Shown here: one piece after another, positions 8,305 to 16,488 of the stretch | How the letters are laid out: each line of letters opens with the position of its first letter | How positions within the stretch are numbered: position 1 is the first letter of the stretch | NCBI RefSeq assembly: GCF_022603395.1 | Contig: NZ_JAIBKA010000008.1 | Location: 212,875 to 276,874 of the forward strand | Direction of reading: 5' to 3' | DNA: 64,000 bases | Source of the DNA: Desulfoferrobacter suflitae | GTDB taxonomy: Bacteria > Desulfobacterota > Syntrophobacteria > Syntrophobacterales > Syntrophobacteraceae | Notes under the pieces: generated by a model | Databases searched by the model: none | What the model saw: the letters and a program-made list of their open reading frames with translations, nothing else | What the model was told of the DNA's origin: nothing | Program-made: the position numbers and the translations under genes

Positions 8305-8322
8305 CTGGCATATTAAATGCAT
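8305..8322 (+). promoter_or_regulatory. Possible sigma-54-like promoter reading toward the 8494 gene
   Basis: TGGCAT-N5-ATGCA has the correct 10-base GG to GC spacing but two mismatches to consensus. It would transcribe the small conserved-looking gene at 8494. The rest of 8124-8493 holds GC-rich inverted repeats such as CCTGCCGGCAGG (8202-8213), and no gene is visible there. Confidence 0.3.
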
Positions 8323-8493
8323 CCATCTTCTGCCGGGCGGCCTTTACCCGGAAGGAGTGCGGCAACCCGCCTCCGGATTACGCAAGCATCTGCCCACAGG
8401 ACAACGCCTGTTCCAGGAATACGGTTCGCAAACGGCAGTACCCTTTGCATCACAGCGAATTCAATGGCGACAACTACCAGGCGCGGGGTGGCG

Positions 8494-8901
8494 ATGAAAA
8501 CCGTTTCATTATCAGTACCCTTTGTGGTCCTTTCAACCAAAGTGAACCAGTCGGGCGATGTGGAAAAACATGTCATGACGCCTTTTGGCGATATTGACCT
8601 TAGTTTTCGCATGGCGGTGGATGAACTGGCAAAACGTACCCATTACGAAATCGAAGTGGAAGGGGACATTGAGCACTGGATGCTTGACGCCGATCTCATA
8701 GCCGGCTTCAGAAAAAGTCTGCTGGACTTCATTCGCGGGATTAGCGAGGAATGCCTTAACCTGGTCGATTACGAAAGTGAAGAGGTCTTCGTGCAATTCA
8801 AGGGAGCCGATTTTAATGTGCGCACATCGCTCATCCCCGGTGATCCGACCCTGGAAGACCCCCTGAGCATTTCTTACGGACCGTGTCGAATGTCCTCCTG
8901 A
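8494..8901 (+). CDS. Hypothetical protein, 135 aa
   Basis: Not recognised. ATG 8494 is preceded by a G-rich stretch (GGGGTGG). The frame is open for 60 codons further upstream, but that part is basic, repeat-like and unlikely to be coding. The product is acidic and soluble, with no signal peptide or membrane segment and a regular alternation of strands and helices (VEKHVMTPFGDIDLSF, YEIEVEGDIEHWMLDADLI). It converges on the sigma-54 activator gene with 15 bases between stops. A role in the same regulatory circuit is only a positional guess. Confidence 0.6.
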   Translation: MKTVSLSVPFVVLSTKVNQSGDVEKHVMTPFGDIDLSFRMAVDELAKRTHYEIEVEGDIEHWMLDADLIAGFRKSLLDFIRGISEECLNLVDYESEEVFVQFKGADFNVRTSLIPGDPTLEDPLSISYGPCRMSS

Positions 8902-8916
8902 GGGTTTCAGCGCCCC

Positions 8917-10284
8917 TCATCTGTGTTTCAGCCAGCGGGGATGCGTGATGCCCATCTTCTTGATCTTGTAGTTCAGAGCTCTGGGACTGATGCCGAGTCT
9001 TTGTGCGGCTTCTTTTTGAATCCAGGAACATTCCTCCAGTGCCTTCAGAATGGCTTCCCTCTCGTTGGACTCCAAGGATCCGATCGGTGGGGGAGACACG
9101 GCGGTTGCCGCCACCCTGCCAAGCTCGCTCAAAAGCACATTTTCTTTGGTAATAACCGGACTTTCCTCCAGTATCGCCGCCCTCTCTATGGTGTTGGCCA
9201 GTTGACGTATGTTACCGGGCCAGGAATAATCTTTGAAAATCGAGATAACCTCGGGAGAAAACCCAACGAGCTTCTTGTGCAGTGTCGAACAGGCCTTTTC
9301 CAGCAGCCTGTTGGCCAAGGGCTGAATACATTCGCGGCGTTCTCGCAGAGACGGAAGATGAATCCGCAGCACGTTGATGCGGTAGTAGAGATCTTCCCGA
9401 AAGTTGCCGCCGTGCACTTCTTCTTCAAGAACTTTGTTGGTTGCCGCAATGATCCTCACATCCGAGTGAATCGTTTGATTTCCGCCCAACCGCTCAAACG
9501 ATTTCCCTTCCAAAACCCGCAAAAATTTCGATTGTAGAGCGAGGCTCATTTCACCTATTTCGTCCAGGAAAACCGTCCCCCCGTTACCCTGCTCCAAGCG
9601 ACCGATGCGCGTTTTGTTGGCTCCGGTGAACGCGCCCTTTTCGTGGCCGAAAAGCTCACTTTCCAGTAACGTCTCATGAATGTTAGCACAGTTGATATTG
9701 ATGAAGGGTTTCTTGCACCGGGTACTGTTGAAATGGATACTGCCGGAAAGAAAGCTCTTGCCGGTGCCCGTCTCCCCGGTGATTAAAATCGTTGAATCGG
9801 TGTTGGCAAATTTCTTTATGGTGCTCATCACCCTTTTCATCGCCGGGCTGACGGCTACGATCCCGTTAAAGTCATAGACGACGTCCTGTCTTCTGCGCAA
9901 ATAATCAATCTCGTTCTTCAGGCCGCGGGTTTCCAGGGCACGCTCGATCACCAAGCCGATCTTCTCGGCAGCAAACGGCTTGGAAATGAAGTCAAAGGCC
10001 CCCTCTTTCACCGCTTTCACTATCAGCTCGGACTGTTCAACTTCACTGGTGACGATCACCGGAATATGCTCGGCTACGTTTCTTAACCAACTGAGTAATT
10101 TGAAACCGTCTTCCTGCTGTAGTTGAATACTCAGGAGGATCGCGTCGTACTGGGTCCGCCGCAACAATTGATCGAGGCTCTTGCCGTCGGGCCAGTAGCT
10201 GACGGCATGCGGAGGAGACAGTGCCTGGTGAAGGGATTTTCGCCAGGAAGCATCTTCGTTTATGACCAGAATGTTTCTCATCAT
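8917..10284 (-). CDS. Sigma-54-dependent transcriptional activator with degenerate receiver domain
   Basis: A 455-residue NtrC-family protein: receiver (1-120), AAA+ domain (about 150-380) and Fis-type HTH (about 415-450). The AAA+ domain has Walker A GETGTGKS, the sigma-54 contact loop GAFTGA and Walker B VFLDEIGE. The HTH reads [17 protein letters not shown]. In the receiver the acidic pair (E10, D11), T79 and K102 are present, but the phospho-acceptor position is Ser52 ([13 protein letters not shown]), and the usual Pro after it is Gln. Classical phosphorylation is therefore unlikely, as in FleQ-like activators. The start is uncertain: ATG 10284 or 10281 opens the receiver, and an in-frame GTG at 10317 adds 11 residues. 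Its predicted target is the sigma-54 promoter nearby. Confidence 0.93.
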   Translation of the reverse strand: MMRNILVINEDASWRKSLHQALSPPHAVSYWPDGKSLDQLLRRTQYDAILLSIQLQQEDGFKLLSWLRNVAEHIPVIVTSEVEQSELIVKAVKEGAFDFISKPFAAEKIGLVIERALETRGLKNEIDYLRRRQDVVYDFNGIVAVSPAMKRVMSTIKKFANTDSTILITGETGTGKSFLSGSIHFNSTRCKKPFININCANIHETLLESELFGHEKGAFTGANKTRIGRLEQGNGGTVFLDEIGEMSLALQSKFLRVLEGKSFERLGGNQTIHSDVRIIAATNKVLEEEVHGGNFREDLYYRINVLRIHLPSLRERRECIQPLANRLLEKACSTLHKKLVGFSPEVISIFKDYSWPGNIRQLANTIERAAILEESPVITKENVLLSELGRVAATAVSPPPIGSLESNEREAILKALEECSWIQKEAAQRLGISPRALNYKIKKMGITHPRWLKHR

Positions 10285-10522
10285 ACAGATCTGACTAGTG
10301 TTGCAGGCAGAATCCACTCACCTACCGTGCCCGATGGAAATTCACCGTTCAAGGCGGTCGCCATTTCCCCTTTCCCCATGCACCTTGTCCGCGAAATTTT
10401 ACCTCTCCCGTGGCGCATTTTATCATCTGCCGCAATGCGGGAACAAGTGCCGGCGCGCTGGATAATTTTTATTCTACTCCAAAAAAAGCTTTGATAAAAG
10501 TCTAAAATCACAGTAACTTTTC

Positions 10523-11509
10523 TCAGCATTCGGGGGGTGTGTGGCGGCCGAACCATTCCAGAGTCTTGCGCAGCCCCAAAGGCAAGGAGACTTTCGGGCT
10601 CCACCCCGACACCGCCTTGAACTGCTCGATATCAGCCAGGGAATGACGAATATCGCCGGGGCGCTCGGGCAGAAATGCCGGTGCCTCTGACCCATTGGTC
10701 AGCTGCAGCGTGGTTCTGGCCAGAGTGAGGATGCTGACGGCCTCACCGGTTCCCACATTATAGACGCCGTTTAATGGCGATGCAGGCCGCCTGTTGAGGC
10801 CGGCGGCATGCAGGTAGGCGTCCACCACATCGGATACGTAAATGAAATCTCTCGTTTGCTGCCCATCCCCCAGGATAGTCAGCGACTGCCCGGCCAGGGC
10901 CGCAGCCAGGAAACGGGAAACCACTCCGCTGTAAGGGCTTGCGGGATCCTGGCGGGGGCCGTAGATGTTGAAACAGCGCAGCGCAATTCCATTGGGGCTT
11001 TGCGCAACATCGCGCGAAGCGAGGAACTTTGAACGACCGTACGGGCTGGTGTGCCGCGTTGCAGCTGTAGCGTAATCTTCTTTCAGAGGCAAGCGCGGGT
11101 CACGGCCGTATTCTGCGGCGGAACCGGCAAATACGAAGGCGGTGAAGTCGAGCTCCCGCGACTCTTTAACCAAAGCCTGCGTCGCCGTAAGATTGATGCC
11201 CATGGTTTCATCTTCATGCTCCACCGAGTAGGGGACACTGACCACGGCAGCCAGATGGAAACAGTAGCGCAGTTCCGGGTGCCACCGCTTGAGTTTTCTC
11301 ATGAGGTTGCGCTCGGTGATGGATGCCTCGTAAAAATAAAAATCCCGGCTGTCAGCAAAAGAGCGCATATTGTCTCGTCGGCCGGAAAAAAAATTGTCTA
11401 TGCCAACCACTTGAAAATTCATCGCGAGGAGACATTCCGCCAGATGACTCCCGACAAACCCTGCTGCGCCGGTGATCAGACAGCCGACCTTTGTGCGCAT
11501 ATTTTGCAT
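10523..11509 (-). CDS. NAD-dependent epimerase/dehydratase (UDP-sugar 4-epimerase-like SDR)
   Basis: A 328-residue extended short-chain dehydrogenase/reductase. The Rossmann motif GAAGFVGSH is at the N-terminus, and the catalytic YGRSK (Tyr-x-x-x-Lys) is near residue 155. The closest groups are UDP-glucose/UDP-N-acetylglucosamine 4-epimerases and UDP-glucuronate decarboxylases, and sequence alone does not separate them. It is divergent from a UDP-sugar dehydrogenase gene, pointing to cell-surface polysaccharide precursor synthesis in the cytoplasm. The downstream gap to the activator gene (10285-10522) shows nothing recognisable. Confidence 0.88.
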   Translation of the reverse strand: MQNMRTKVGCLITGAAGFVGSHLAECLLAMNFQVVGIDNFFSGRRDNMRSFADSRDFYFYEASITERNLMRKLKRWHPELRYCFHLAAVVSVPYSVEHEDETMGINLTATQALVKESRELDFTAFVFAGSAAEYGRDPRLPLKEDYATAATRHTSPYGRSKFLASRDVAQSPNGIALRCFNIYGPRQDPASPYSGVVSRFLAAALAGQSLTILGDGQQTRDFIYVSDVVDAYLHAAGLNRRPASPLNGVYNVGTGEAVSILTLARTTLQLTNGSEAPAFLPERPGDIRHSLADIEQFKAVSGWSPKVSLPLGLRKTLEWFGRHTPPEC

Positions 11510-11702
11510 AGCAATCCAACTGCTCCCTTGACAAAATGAGGTTATTGGTGGCTTTTATGGGAAACATTCCGGGACCGAGGGCCGTGACAGTTCGGTCTTG
11601 AGTCAAGCTTGCGTCAATTCAAATGATGAATGGACCCAAGCTACAGGGGAATTGCTTTCTCCCCTTGCACGCTGAACCATTATTACGAGGATTATGTATA
11701 TC

Positions 11703-13016
11703 ATGTCTGAATTGTTTGACAAAATTCAAAAGAAACAGGCGACGGTCGGCATTATTGGTCTCGGTTACGTCGGGCTGCCGTTATTGATCCGATTCGGCCA
11801 GGCCGGATTTCCTCTGATCGGCTTCGATATCGACACCCGCAAAATCAATTCTCTATTGCATGGCCAGAGCTACATCAAGCATATCCCCATGGAGCCCGTC
11901 AGCAGGTTCTTGAAGCAAAAACAGCTGGACGTGACCATCAGTTTTGAACGACTGAGGGAAGCGGACTGCATTCTCATCTGCGTTCCCACCCCGCTGACGG
12001 AGAAACTGGAGCCCGACCTGCGCTTCATTATCAACACCACCGAAACCATTGCAACTCACCTGCGACCAGGGCAGCTGATCATTCTCGAAAGCACAACCTA
12101 TCCGGGAACCACCGAAGAACTGTTGCTTGCCAGGTTTCAGCAAACCGGACTGCAAGTCGGCCGAGACTACTTCCTCGCCTTTTCGCCCGAACGGGAAGAC
12201 CCGGGAAACAAGAACTATCACACCGGTAACATCCCCAAAGTGGTTGGCGGCATCACCCCCGCCTGCCGGGAACACGCCGGCCAACTTTACCGGCATGCCA
12301 TATCCCAGGTGGTTCCGGTTTCATCCACACGCGTCGCAGAACTGAGCAAACTGCTTGAAAACATTTACCGAAGCGTCAATATCGCACTGGTCAACGAACT
12401 CAAGATACTCGCCCAAAGAATGAATATCGATATTTGGGAAGTGATCGAAGCCGCTTCGACCAAACCTTTCGGTTTCACCCCCTTTCAACCCGGACCCGGC
12501 CTGGGGGGGCACTGCATTCCCATCGACCCCTTTTATCTTTCCTGGAAAGCGCGCGAATATGACCTCACCCCGCGTTTCATCCAGCTGGCCGGAGAAGTCA
12601 ATGTGTCCATGCCGTATTACGTGCTGGAACGAACCAACGAAGCGCTCAACGCCGAGCGCAAGTGCCTCAACGGCGCCAAAATTCTGGTACTGGGAGTTGC
12701 CTACAAAAAGGACATTGACGATGACCGTGAATCCCCTTCCTATGCGGTCATGCAGTTGCTTCTGGAACGTGGAGCCCAGGTCCAGTACAACGATCCGCAC
12801 ATTCCGAAACTCAAACCGGGCCGTAAACACCAGTTCGATATGGAGTCGGCACCATTGACCGAAGAACTGCTGAAAACCATGGATGCGATCCTCATACTGA
12901 CGGATCACTCGGCTTACGACTATGAATGGATCGTGCGTCATGCGCCGCTGGTGATCGATACACGCAATGCCACCCGAAATATCCAGGATGGCCGCGCTAA
13001 AATTACCAAGGCATGA
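11703..13016 (+). CDS. UDP-N-acetylglucosamine/UDP-hexose 6-dehydrogenase (WbpA/TviB group)
   Basis: A 437-residue nucleotide-sugar dehydrogenase oxidising C6 of a UDP-hexose to the uronate with 2 NAD. The NAD fold GLGYVGLP is near the N-terminus, and the catalytic cysteine is in GGHCIPIDPFYL (about residue 262). The central dimerisation helix and the C-terminal UDP-binding domain (VLGVAYKKDIDDDRESP) are complete. ATG 11703 is preferred to ATG 11694 because the GAGG box (11687-11690) is 12 bases away rather than 3. It pairs functionally with the divergent epimerase for surface glycan precursors. Confidence 0.92.
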   Translation: MSELFDKIQKKQATVGIIGLGYVGLPLLIRFGQAGFPLIGFDIDTRKINSLLHGQSYIKHIPMEPVSRFLKQKQLDVTISFERLREADCILICVPTPLTEKLEPDLRFIINTTETIATHLRPGQLIILESTTYPGTTEELLLARFQQTGLQVGRDYFLAFSPEREDPGNKNYHTGNIPKVVGGITPACREHAGQLYRHAISQVVPVSSTRVAELSKLLENIYRSVNIALVNELKILAQRMNIDIWEVIEAASTKPFGFTPFQPGPGLGGHCIPIDPFYLSWKAREYDLTPRFIQLAGEVNVSMPYYVLERTNEALNAERKCLNGAKILVLGVAYKKDIDDDRESPSYAVMQLLLERGAQVQYNDPHIPKLKPGRKHQFDMESAPLTEELLKTMDAILILTDHSAYDYEWIVRHAPLVIDTRNATRNIQDGRAKITKA

Positions 13017-13026
13017 CCGTCACACG

Positions 13027-14379
13027 TCAGCACCGCTTGATGTCGGCAATGGTGTTTTCCACCAACTTGCGTATTTCTTCAAGGCGCCCGGGTGTTTGCG
13101 CCTCATAGCGCAGCACCAGCACCGGTTGAGTATTGGAAGCGCGCACCAGCCCCCAGCCGTCGGGAAAGACTATACGGGCGCCATCCACGTCAATGACGTC
13201 ATACCCTTCAGCCTTGAAAAACCGTGTGGCTCTGGCGACCACATCAAATTTGATCTCGTCAGGGCACGCGACCCTGATTTCGGGAGTTGTTTCAGTAACG
13301 GGAATTCCTTCCAACAGCTGGGGAATTGTTTTACCGCTGTTGGACAGGATTTCGAGCAGCCGGCAGGAGGCATAAATACCGTCATCGTAACCAAAGTAGC
13401 GGTCCTTGAAGAACATGTGCCCGCTCATCTCACCCGCCAAAACGGCATCCTCCTCGCGCATTTTTGCCTTGATGAGAGAATGGCCGGTGCGCCACATGAT
13501 GGCCCTGCCGCCACGTTGTTCTATATCGTCATACAGGGTCTTGGAACATTTAACCTCGGAAATGAAGGTCGATCCCGGTCGCCGCGCCAGAATTTCGCGG
13601 GCAAAAATGACCATCAGCTTATCCCCGTAGACCACTTCGCCCAAATGATTGACAACGCCCAGTCGATCCGAATCGCCGTCGTAGGCAATGCCCACATCGA
13701 GCTGTTTCTCTTTGACCAGACCAATCAAGTCCTGAAGATTCTCCAGCACCGTTGGATCCGGTTCATGGTTGGGAAAGGTGCCGTCCATGTCGCAGTAGAG
13801 TGGGTGCACTTCGCATCCCAGTTTTTCCAGGATCGGCACCGCGAGCGGCCCGGCGGTGGCATTGCCGGCATCCACCCCGACCCGCAGCCGGTTCCCGAGC
13901 CGAATGTTTTGAACGACAAACTCCACATAGGGCGTGATGACGTCAAATCGGCTCAGACGTCCGTTACCTGACACAAAATGATCACCTTCCATGACGCCGC
14001 GCAGTTTTTGGATTTCCGCTCCGGAAATCGTATCGAACCCGTTGCACACCTTAAAGCCGTTGTATTCGGGGGGATTGTGGCTGGCAGTGATCATGATCCC
14101 CCCCTGTGCCTGCAGCTGACGTATGGCAAAATAGAACACCGGGGTCGGACACAAACCGACATCAACCACTTCCATGCCCGCAGCCAGGAGGCCGTCTACC
14201 AACAATTTCCGGTAGCGTTCTGAGCTCAGCCGGCAATCTCTGCCCACCACCACCCGTCGCTTCTGCTCGCCAGCCATATAGGTTGCGAAGGCCTTACCGA
14301 GAAGAACTACATCACGGTCCTCGATTTCTTGATCGACTATGCCTCGTATGTCGTACTCGCGGAAAACTTTAGGGTCCAC
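13027..14379 (-). CDS. Phosphomannomutase/phosphoglucomutase
   Basis: A 450-residue alpha-D-phosphohexomutase of the AlgC/ManB group interconverting mannose (or glucose) 6- and 1-phosphates. The phosphoserine motif TASHNPPEYNG is near residue 98, the Mg-binding DGDSDRLG near 239, the sugar-specificity loop GEMSGH near 317, and the phosphate loop RASNTQPVLVLRYEA is at the C-terminus. It starts at GTG 14379 with AGGAGG five bases upstream. Its product is the substrate of the GDP-mannose pyrophosphorylase encoded at 16489-17559. It converges tail to tail with the UDP-sugar dehydrogenase gene. Confidence 0.94.
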   Translation of the reverse strand: MDPKVFREYDIRGIVDQEIEDRDVVLLGKAFATYMAGEQKRRVVVGRDCRLSSERYRKLLVDGLLAAGMEVVDVGLCPTPVFYFAIRQLQAQGGIMITASHNPPEYNGFKVCNGFDTISGAEIQKLRGVMEGDHFVSGNGRLSRFDVITPYVEFVVQNIRLGNRLRVGVDAGNATAGPLAVPILEKLGCEVHPLYCDMDGTFPNHEPDPTVLENLQDLIGLVKEKQLDVGIAYDGDSDRLGVVNHLGEVVYGDKLMVIFAREILARRPGSTFISEVKCSKTLYDDIEQRGGRAIMWRTGHSLIKAKMREEDAVLAGEMSGHMFFKDRYFGYDDGIYASCRLLEILSNSGKTIPQLLEGIPVTETTPEIRVACPDEIKFDVVARATRFFKAEGYDVIDVDGARIVFPDGWGLVRASNTQPVLVLRYEAQTPGRLEEIRKLVENTIADIKRC

Positions 14380-14856
14380 TCATTCCTCCTACGTGAATCA
14401 TCAACGTCGAAATTCAGCAGATTCGCCCGTAACCCTTTATTATCCGGATAAAATACCGTCAAAACGGGAAACCTCCGGGGGTGGGCCGAGGCCTATTCTC
14501 CGGATATCGGCGCTCAGTTCTGCCCTAGCGCGCGGCGCTCCCTTAATGATACAATGGCTCGACTGGATAGATACGGGCAGTGATGGGGATAAAAGCGCGG
14601 ACTGTCGAAATGCAGAAACGGGGTTCCGGAAACTATGGTTCGCTACGCAAGCTCTGCACTGAGCTTCAGCTCAGTCAATGGCTGAAAAAACCCGACCCTG
14701 CACGGGCTTGCAAGCTCATGCCGGCAGGTTGCCTGCAGCACTGTGCGGCCGCCATGTCTGAATGGCGGGCCACCCCCGTGTCACGGCCACCCACCCAAGA
14801 CATGCATCGTTCATGGCACCGTGTTCCCGCAGAGATCCCGCCAGGTGGTTGTGGCC
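14380..14856. other. Gene-free interval of 477 bases
   Basis: This stretch lies upstream of the phosphomannomutase gene and downstream of the small membrane protein gene, both on the minus strand. It is GC-rich with short inverted repeats. I see no convincing start with a ribosome binding site, no tRNA and no recognisable leader. It presumably carries the mutase promoter. Confidence 0.5.
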
Positions 14857-15066
14857 CTAGTGGTGCCCCCCTTTATCTTCTTGCCTGAGCCGCTTTAGCG
14901 TCATCAGAACTGCGGTCAGCACGCCTAATCCGATGACTGAGAGAGCTCCGTAAAGGGCTGCGAAAAATACGGCATGACTCGGATCGTACCAGGGGATGTC
15001 CCACGGCAACATGCTGGCGACGCTGCGTTTCAGTTCTGCACATAACAACTGGCCTGCCCCAAACAT
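14857..15066 (-). CDS. Small single-pass membrane protein, 69 aa
   Basis: Not assigned to a family. ATG 15066 has GAGGGA seven bases upstream, a good ribosome binding site. After about 30 residues with an aromatic/proline stretch (DIPWYDPSHAVFFAALYG), one hydrophobic segment follows (ALSVIGLGVLTAVLMTL), and the tail is basic then charged (KRLRQEDKGGHH), consistent with one membrane pass and a cytoplasmic C-terminus. It may be a small subunit of a respiratory or redox membrane complex, but that is a guess. Confidence 0.65.
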   Translation of the reverse strand: MFGAGQLLCAELKRSVASMLPWDIPWYDPSHAVFFAALYGALSVIGLGVLTAVLMTLKRLRQEDKGGHH

Positions 15067-15255
15067 ATGCTATCCCTCATTACTCACAAGCTTCATAAAA
15101 ATCAAAAATGCAATCAAACGGGAAAAGTTGGAAAATGTTTAGCAAAGATTTGCCGGTGGGTCAATGTGAAATTGGGATGTCTCCGGCGCGGCCGCCACGC
15201 TGGATTGCGAGGGCCGGGCAGAAAGGCGGGAGGTGAGAAGAGCGACTACTGGAGT

Positions 15256-15296
15256 ACAAAAAAAACAAGGGCTGAAAAAATCCTCTTTCAGCCCTC
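15256..15296 (-). terminator. Intrinsic terminator of the 53-aa protein unit
   Basis: On the minus strand the arms AGGGCTGAAA (15295-15286) and TTTCAGCCCT (15277-15268) form a 10-bp stem, followed by TTGTTTTTTTT. It lies 46 bases after the stop codon at 15342 and ends the transcription unit. Confidence 0.85.
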
Positions 15297-15341
15297 ATTC
15301 GCACAGAAACGCCAATGGCCAGGGTCTCCGCTATCCATAAT

Positions 15342-15503
15342 CTACCCCTTGTACATGACAATACGACCCGAAGGGTCGGTCGAGCACTTGCGCAAAAAAT
15401 CGCTCATGGTACAGTTGAATTGGTCCCGATTGGCAAACCAGTAGTCAAGAGTTTTCTTACGAGCATCTTGACGGTTACGGCCGCGAATAAGCACAATTTT
15501 CAT
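15342..15503 (-). CDS. Small basic protein, 53 aa, behind an attenuator-like leader
   Basis: A short gene with an unusually strong ribosome binding site: AGAGGAGGTGA ends 5 bases before ATG 15503. The product begins MKIVLIRGRNRQDARKKTL, continues with YWFANRDQFNCTMSDFLRKC and ends in RIVMYKG. It has 53 residues, is basic, with two cysteines, no signal peptide and no membrane segment. A terminator follows 46 bases after the stop, and another strong terminator hairpin sits between the only visible promoter and the start. Expression therefore needs read-through. I do not recognise the family. A role in RNA or nucleic-acid binding is possible from its charge but unproven. Confidence 0.7.
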   Translation of the reverse strand: MKIVLIRGRNRQDARKKTLDYWFANRDQFNCTMSDFLRKCSTDPSGRIVMYKG

Positions 15504-15536
15504 GGGTATCACCTCCTCTGATAAGACTTTTTGGGT

Positions 15537-15566
15537 AAAAAAAAACCCGAGCCAAGCTCGGGTTTT
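15537..15566 (-). terminator. Leader terminator/attenuator before the 53-aa gene
   Basis: Minus-strand arms AAAACCCGAGC (15566-15556) and GCTCGGGTTTT (15552-15542) form an 11-bp stem with a 3-base loop, followed by a run of Ts. It sits 34 bases upstream of the 53-aa gene. An upstream leader segment GGGTTTT (15627-15621) can pair with the first arm (AAAACCC), which would break the hairpin. The plus strand also has a short T-run, so termination may be bidirectional. Confidence 0.8.
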
Positions 15567-15589
15567 ATTAAAGGCACTATATCACCTTT

Positions 15590-15706
15590 CTAGAGGAAGG
15601 CGCGCACCCTCCCCTCGTGCAAAACCCTATCAACAGGTTCTTGGCTCAAACAACTTAAAGTGAATCGCGTGTTGCTCTTACTACTACTGGGGTCGTCCAT
15701 TCTCAT
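15590..15706 (-). CDS. Possible 38-aa leader peptide with a run of Ser codons
   Basis: An open frame from ATG 15706 to TAG 15590, with only a weak AAGAG upstream. Three consecutive AGT serine codons are followed by Lys and another Ser (PSSSKS). The stop lies about 24 bases before the terminator hairpin, and the antiterminator strand is inside the frame. This resembles amino-acid attenuation leaders, but the weak ribosome binding site makes it doubtful. Confidence 0.3.
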   Translation of the reverse strand: MRMDDPSSSKSNTRFTLSCLSQEPVDRVLHEGRVRAFL

Positions 15707-15748
15707 TCTCTTGTGATCGTAACTGCAATGTTCACCTAAAACGTGCAC

Positions 15749-15776
15749 AGTTTACCAGCAACAATCCATATGTCAA
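15749..15776 (-). promoter_or_regulatory. Sigma-70 promoter of the 53-aa protein unit
   Basis: Minus-strand -35 TTGACA (15776-15771), a 16-base spacer and -10 TAAACT (15754-15749). The -35 is a perfect consensus. Transcription would start near 15742. Confidence 0.7.
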
Positions 15777-15862
15777 TACATATTAGGGCACTTTCATGCG
15801 AAAGTCAAATCCGCCGGCGGCAACCGCACTTGACCCCTTCATGAGGAGTGAAGCGCCAGGAG

Positions 15863-16417
15863 TCAGCCGGGCAGGGTATCCTCCTCATCCAGGCAGGCAT
15901 CAAACCATTCAGCCGGATTCCCCTTCTCACAACAATACAGCAGCTTTTTGCAGACCAGCCGGTCCGTCGGGAACGCCAAGGTTTCCGGCAGGCTGTCAAG
16001 TGGAAAATAGCGGGCCTCACTGGCATCCGATCCAGCTTTCAACCGGCCTGCCGAACGTCTCCCCCAAAACCACACGCCCACGGTCTGATGTTCGCGGTCG
16101 TGGAAATTTGAATGGACGGCAAAAACCGGCCCAAGGGTTACCTCCAGCCCCGTTTCTTCTTTGAATTCGCGCTGCGCCGCATCCCGAATATCCTCATCCC
16201 ACTCCACATGGCCGCACGGAATACACCACATTCCGTCATAGGATCCTATGCGACGCACCAAAAGCAACTCATTCCTCTCCAGCAGGATCACCGCGACACC
16301 CACGGTAGGATTACGGTAGTGAATCTTCTCGCACACGGGGCAGTAAAGTCGCGGTCTGGCATGTGACCGCAACTCTGTAAGAGGAGTCCCACAGCCGGGG
16401 CAAAATCGAAAGTTCAT
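15863..16417 (-). CDS. NUDIX hydrolase with N-terminal zinc ribbon
   Basis: A 184-residue hydrolase of nucleoside diphosphate derivatives, probably of the ADP-ribose/NADH pyrophosphatase type. A zinc ribbon with CPGC and CPVC pairs occupies residues 6-29. The NUDIX box runs from [13 protein letters not shown] to [12 protein letters not shown] (about residues 68-92) and matches GX5EX7REUXEEXGU exactly. ATG 16417 has AGGGAACC upstream. The substrate is unknown. Its position next to manC suggests, but does not prove, a nucleotide-sugar substrate. Confidence 0.9.
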   Translation of the reverse strand: MNFRFCPGCGTPLTELRSHARPRLYCPVCEKIHYRNPTVGVAVILLERNELLLVRRIGSYDGMWCIPCGHVEWDEDIRDAAQREFKEETGLEVTLGPVFAVHSNFHDREHQTVGVWFWGRRSAGRLKAGSDASEARYFPLDSLPETLAFPTDRLVCKKLLYCCEKGNPAEWFDACLDEEDTLPG

Positions 16418-16488
16418 GCCGGTTCCCTATGAGGATAAGAATTATCGTTTGGTCCGTCGGCAAAGCTCATACCCGTTGCAGGGCAAGT

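Larger units (their letters stand above)
15537..15742 (-). ncRNA. Structured leader RNA or independent small RNA (about 205 nt)
   Basis: It spans from the predicted start point (about 15742) to the terminator T-run. It contains several hairpins, including AAAGG-N10-CCTTT just before the terminator and a GAGG/CCTC stem, plus the antiterminator-like GGGTTTT. It matches no riboswitch or small RNA class that I recognise. A possible 38-aa leader peptide lies inside it. It could act as an attenuating leader for the downstream 53-aa gene, as a free small RNA, or both. Confidence 0.5.
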
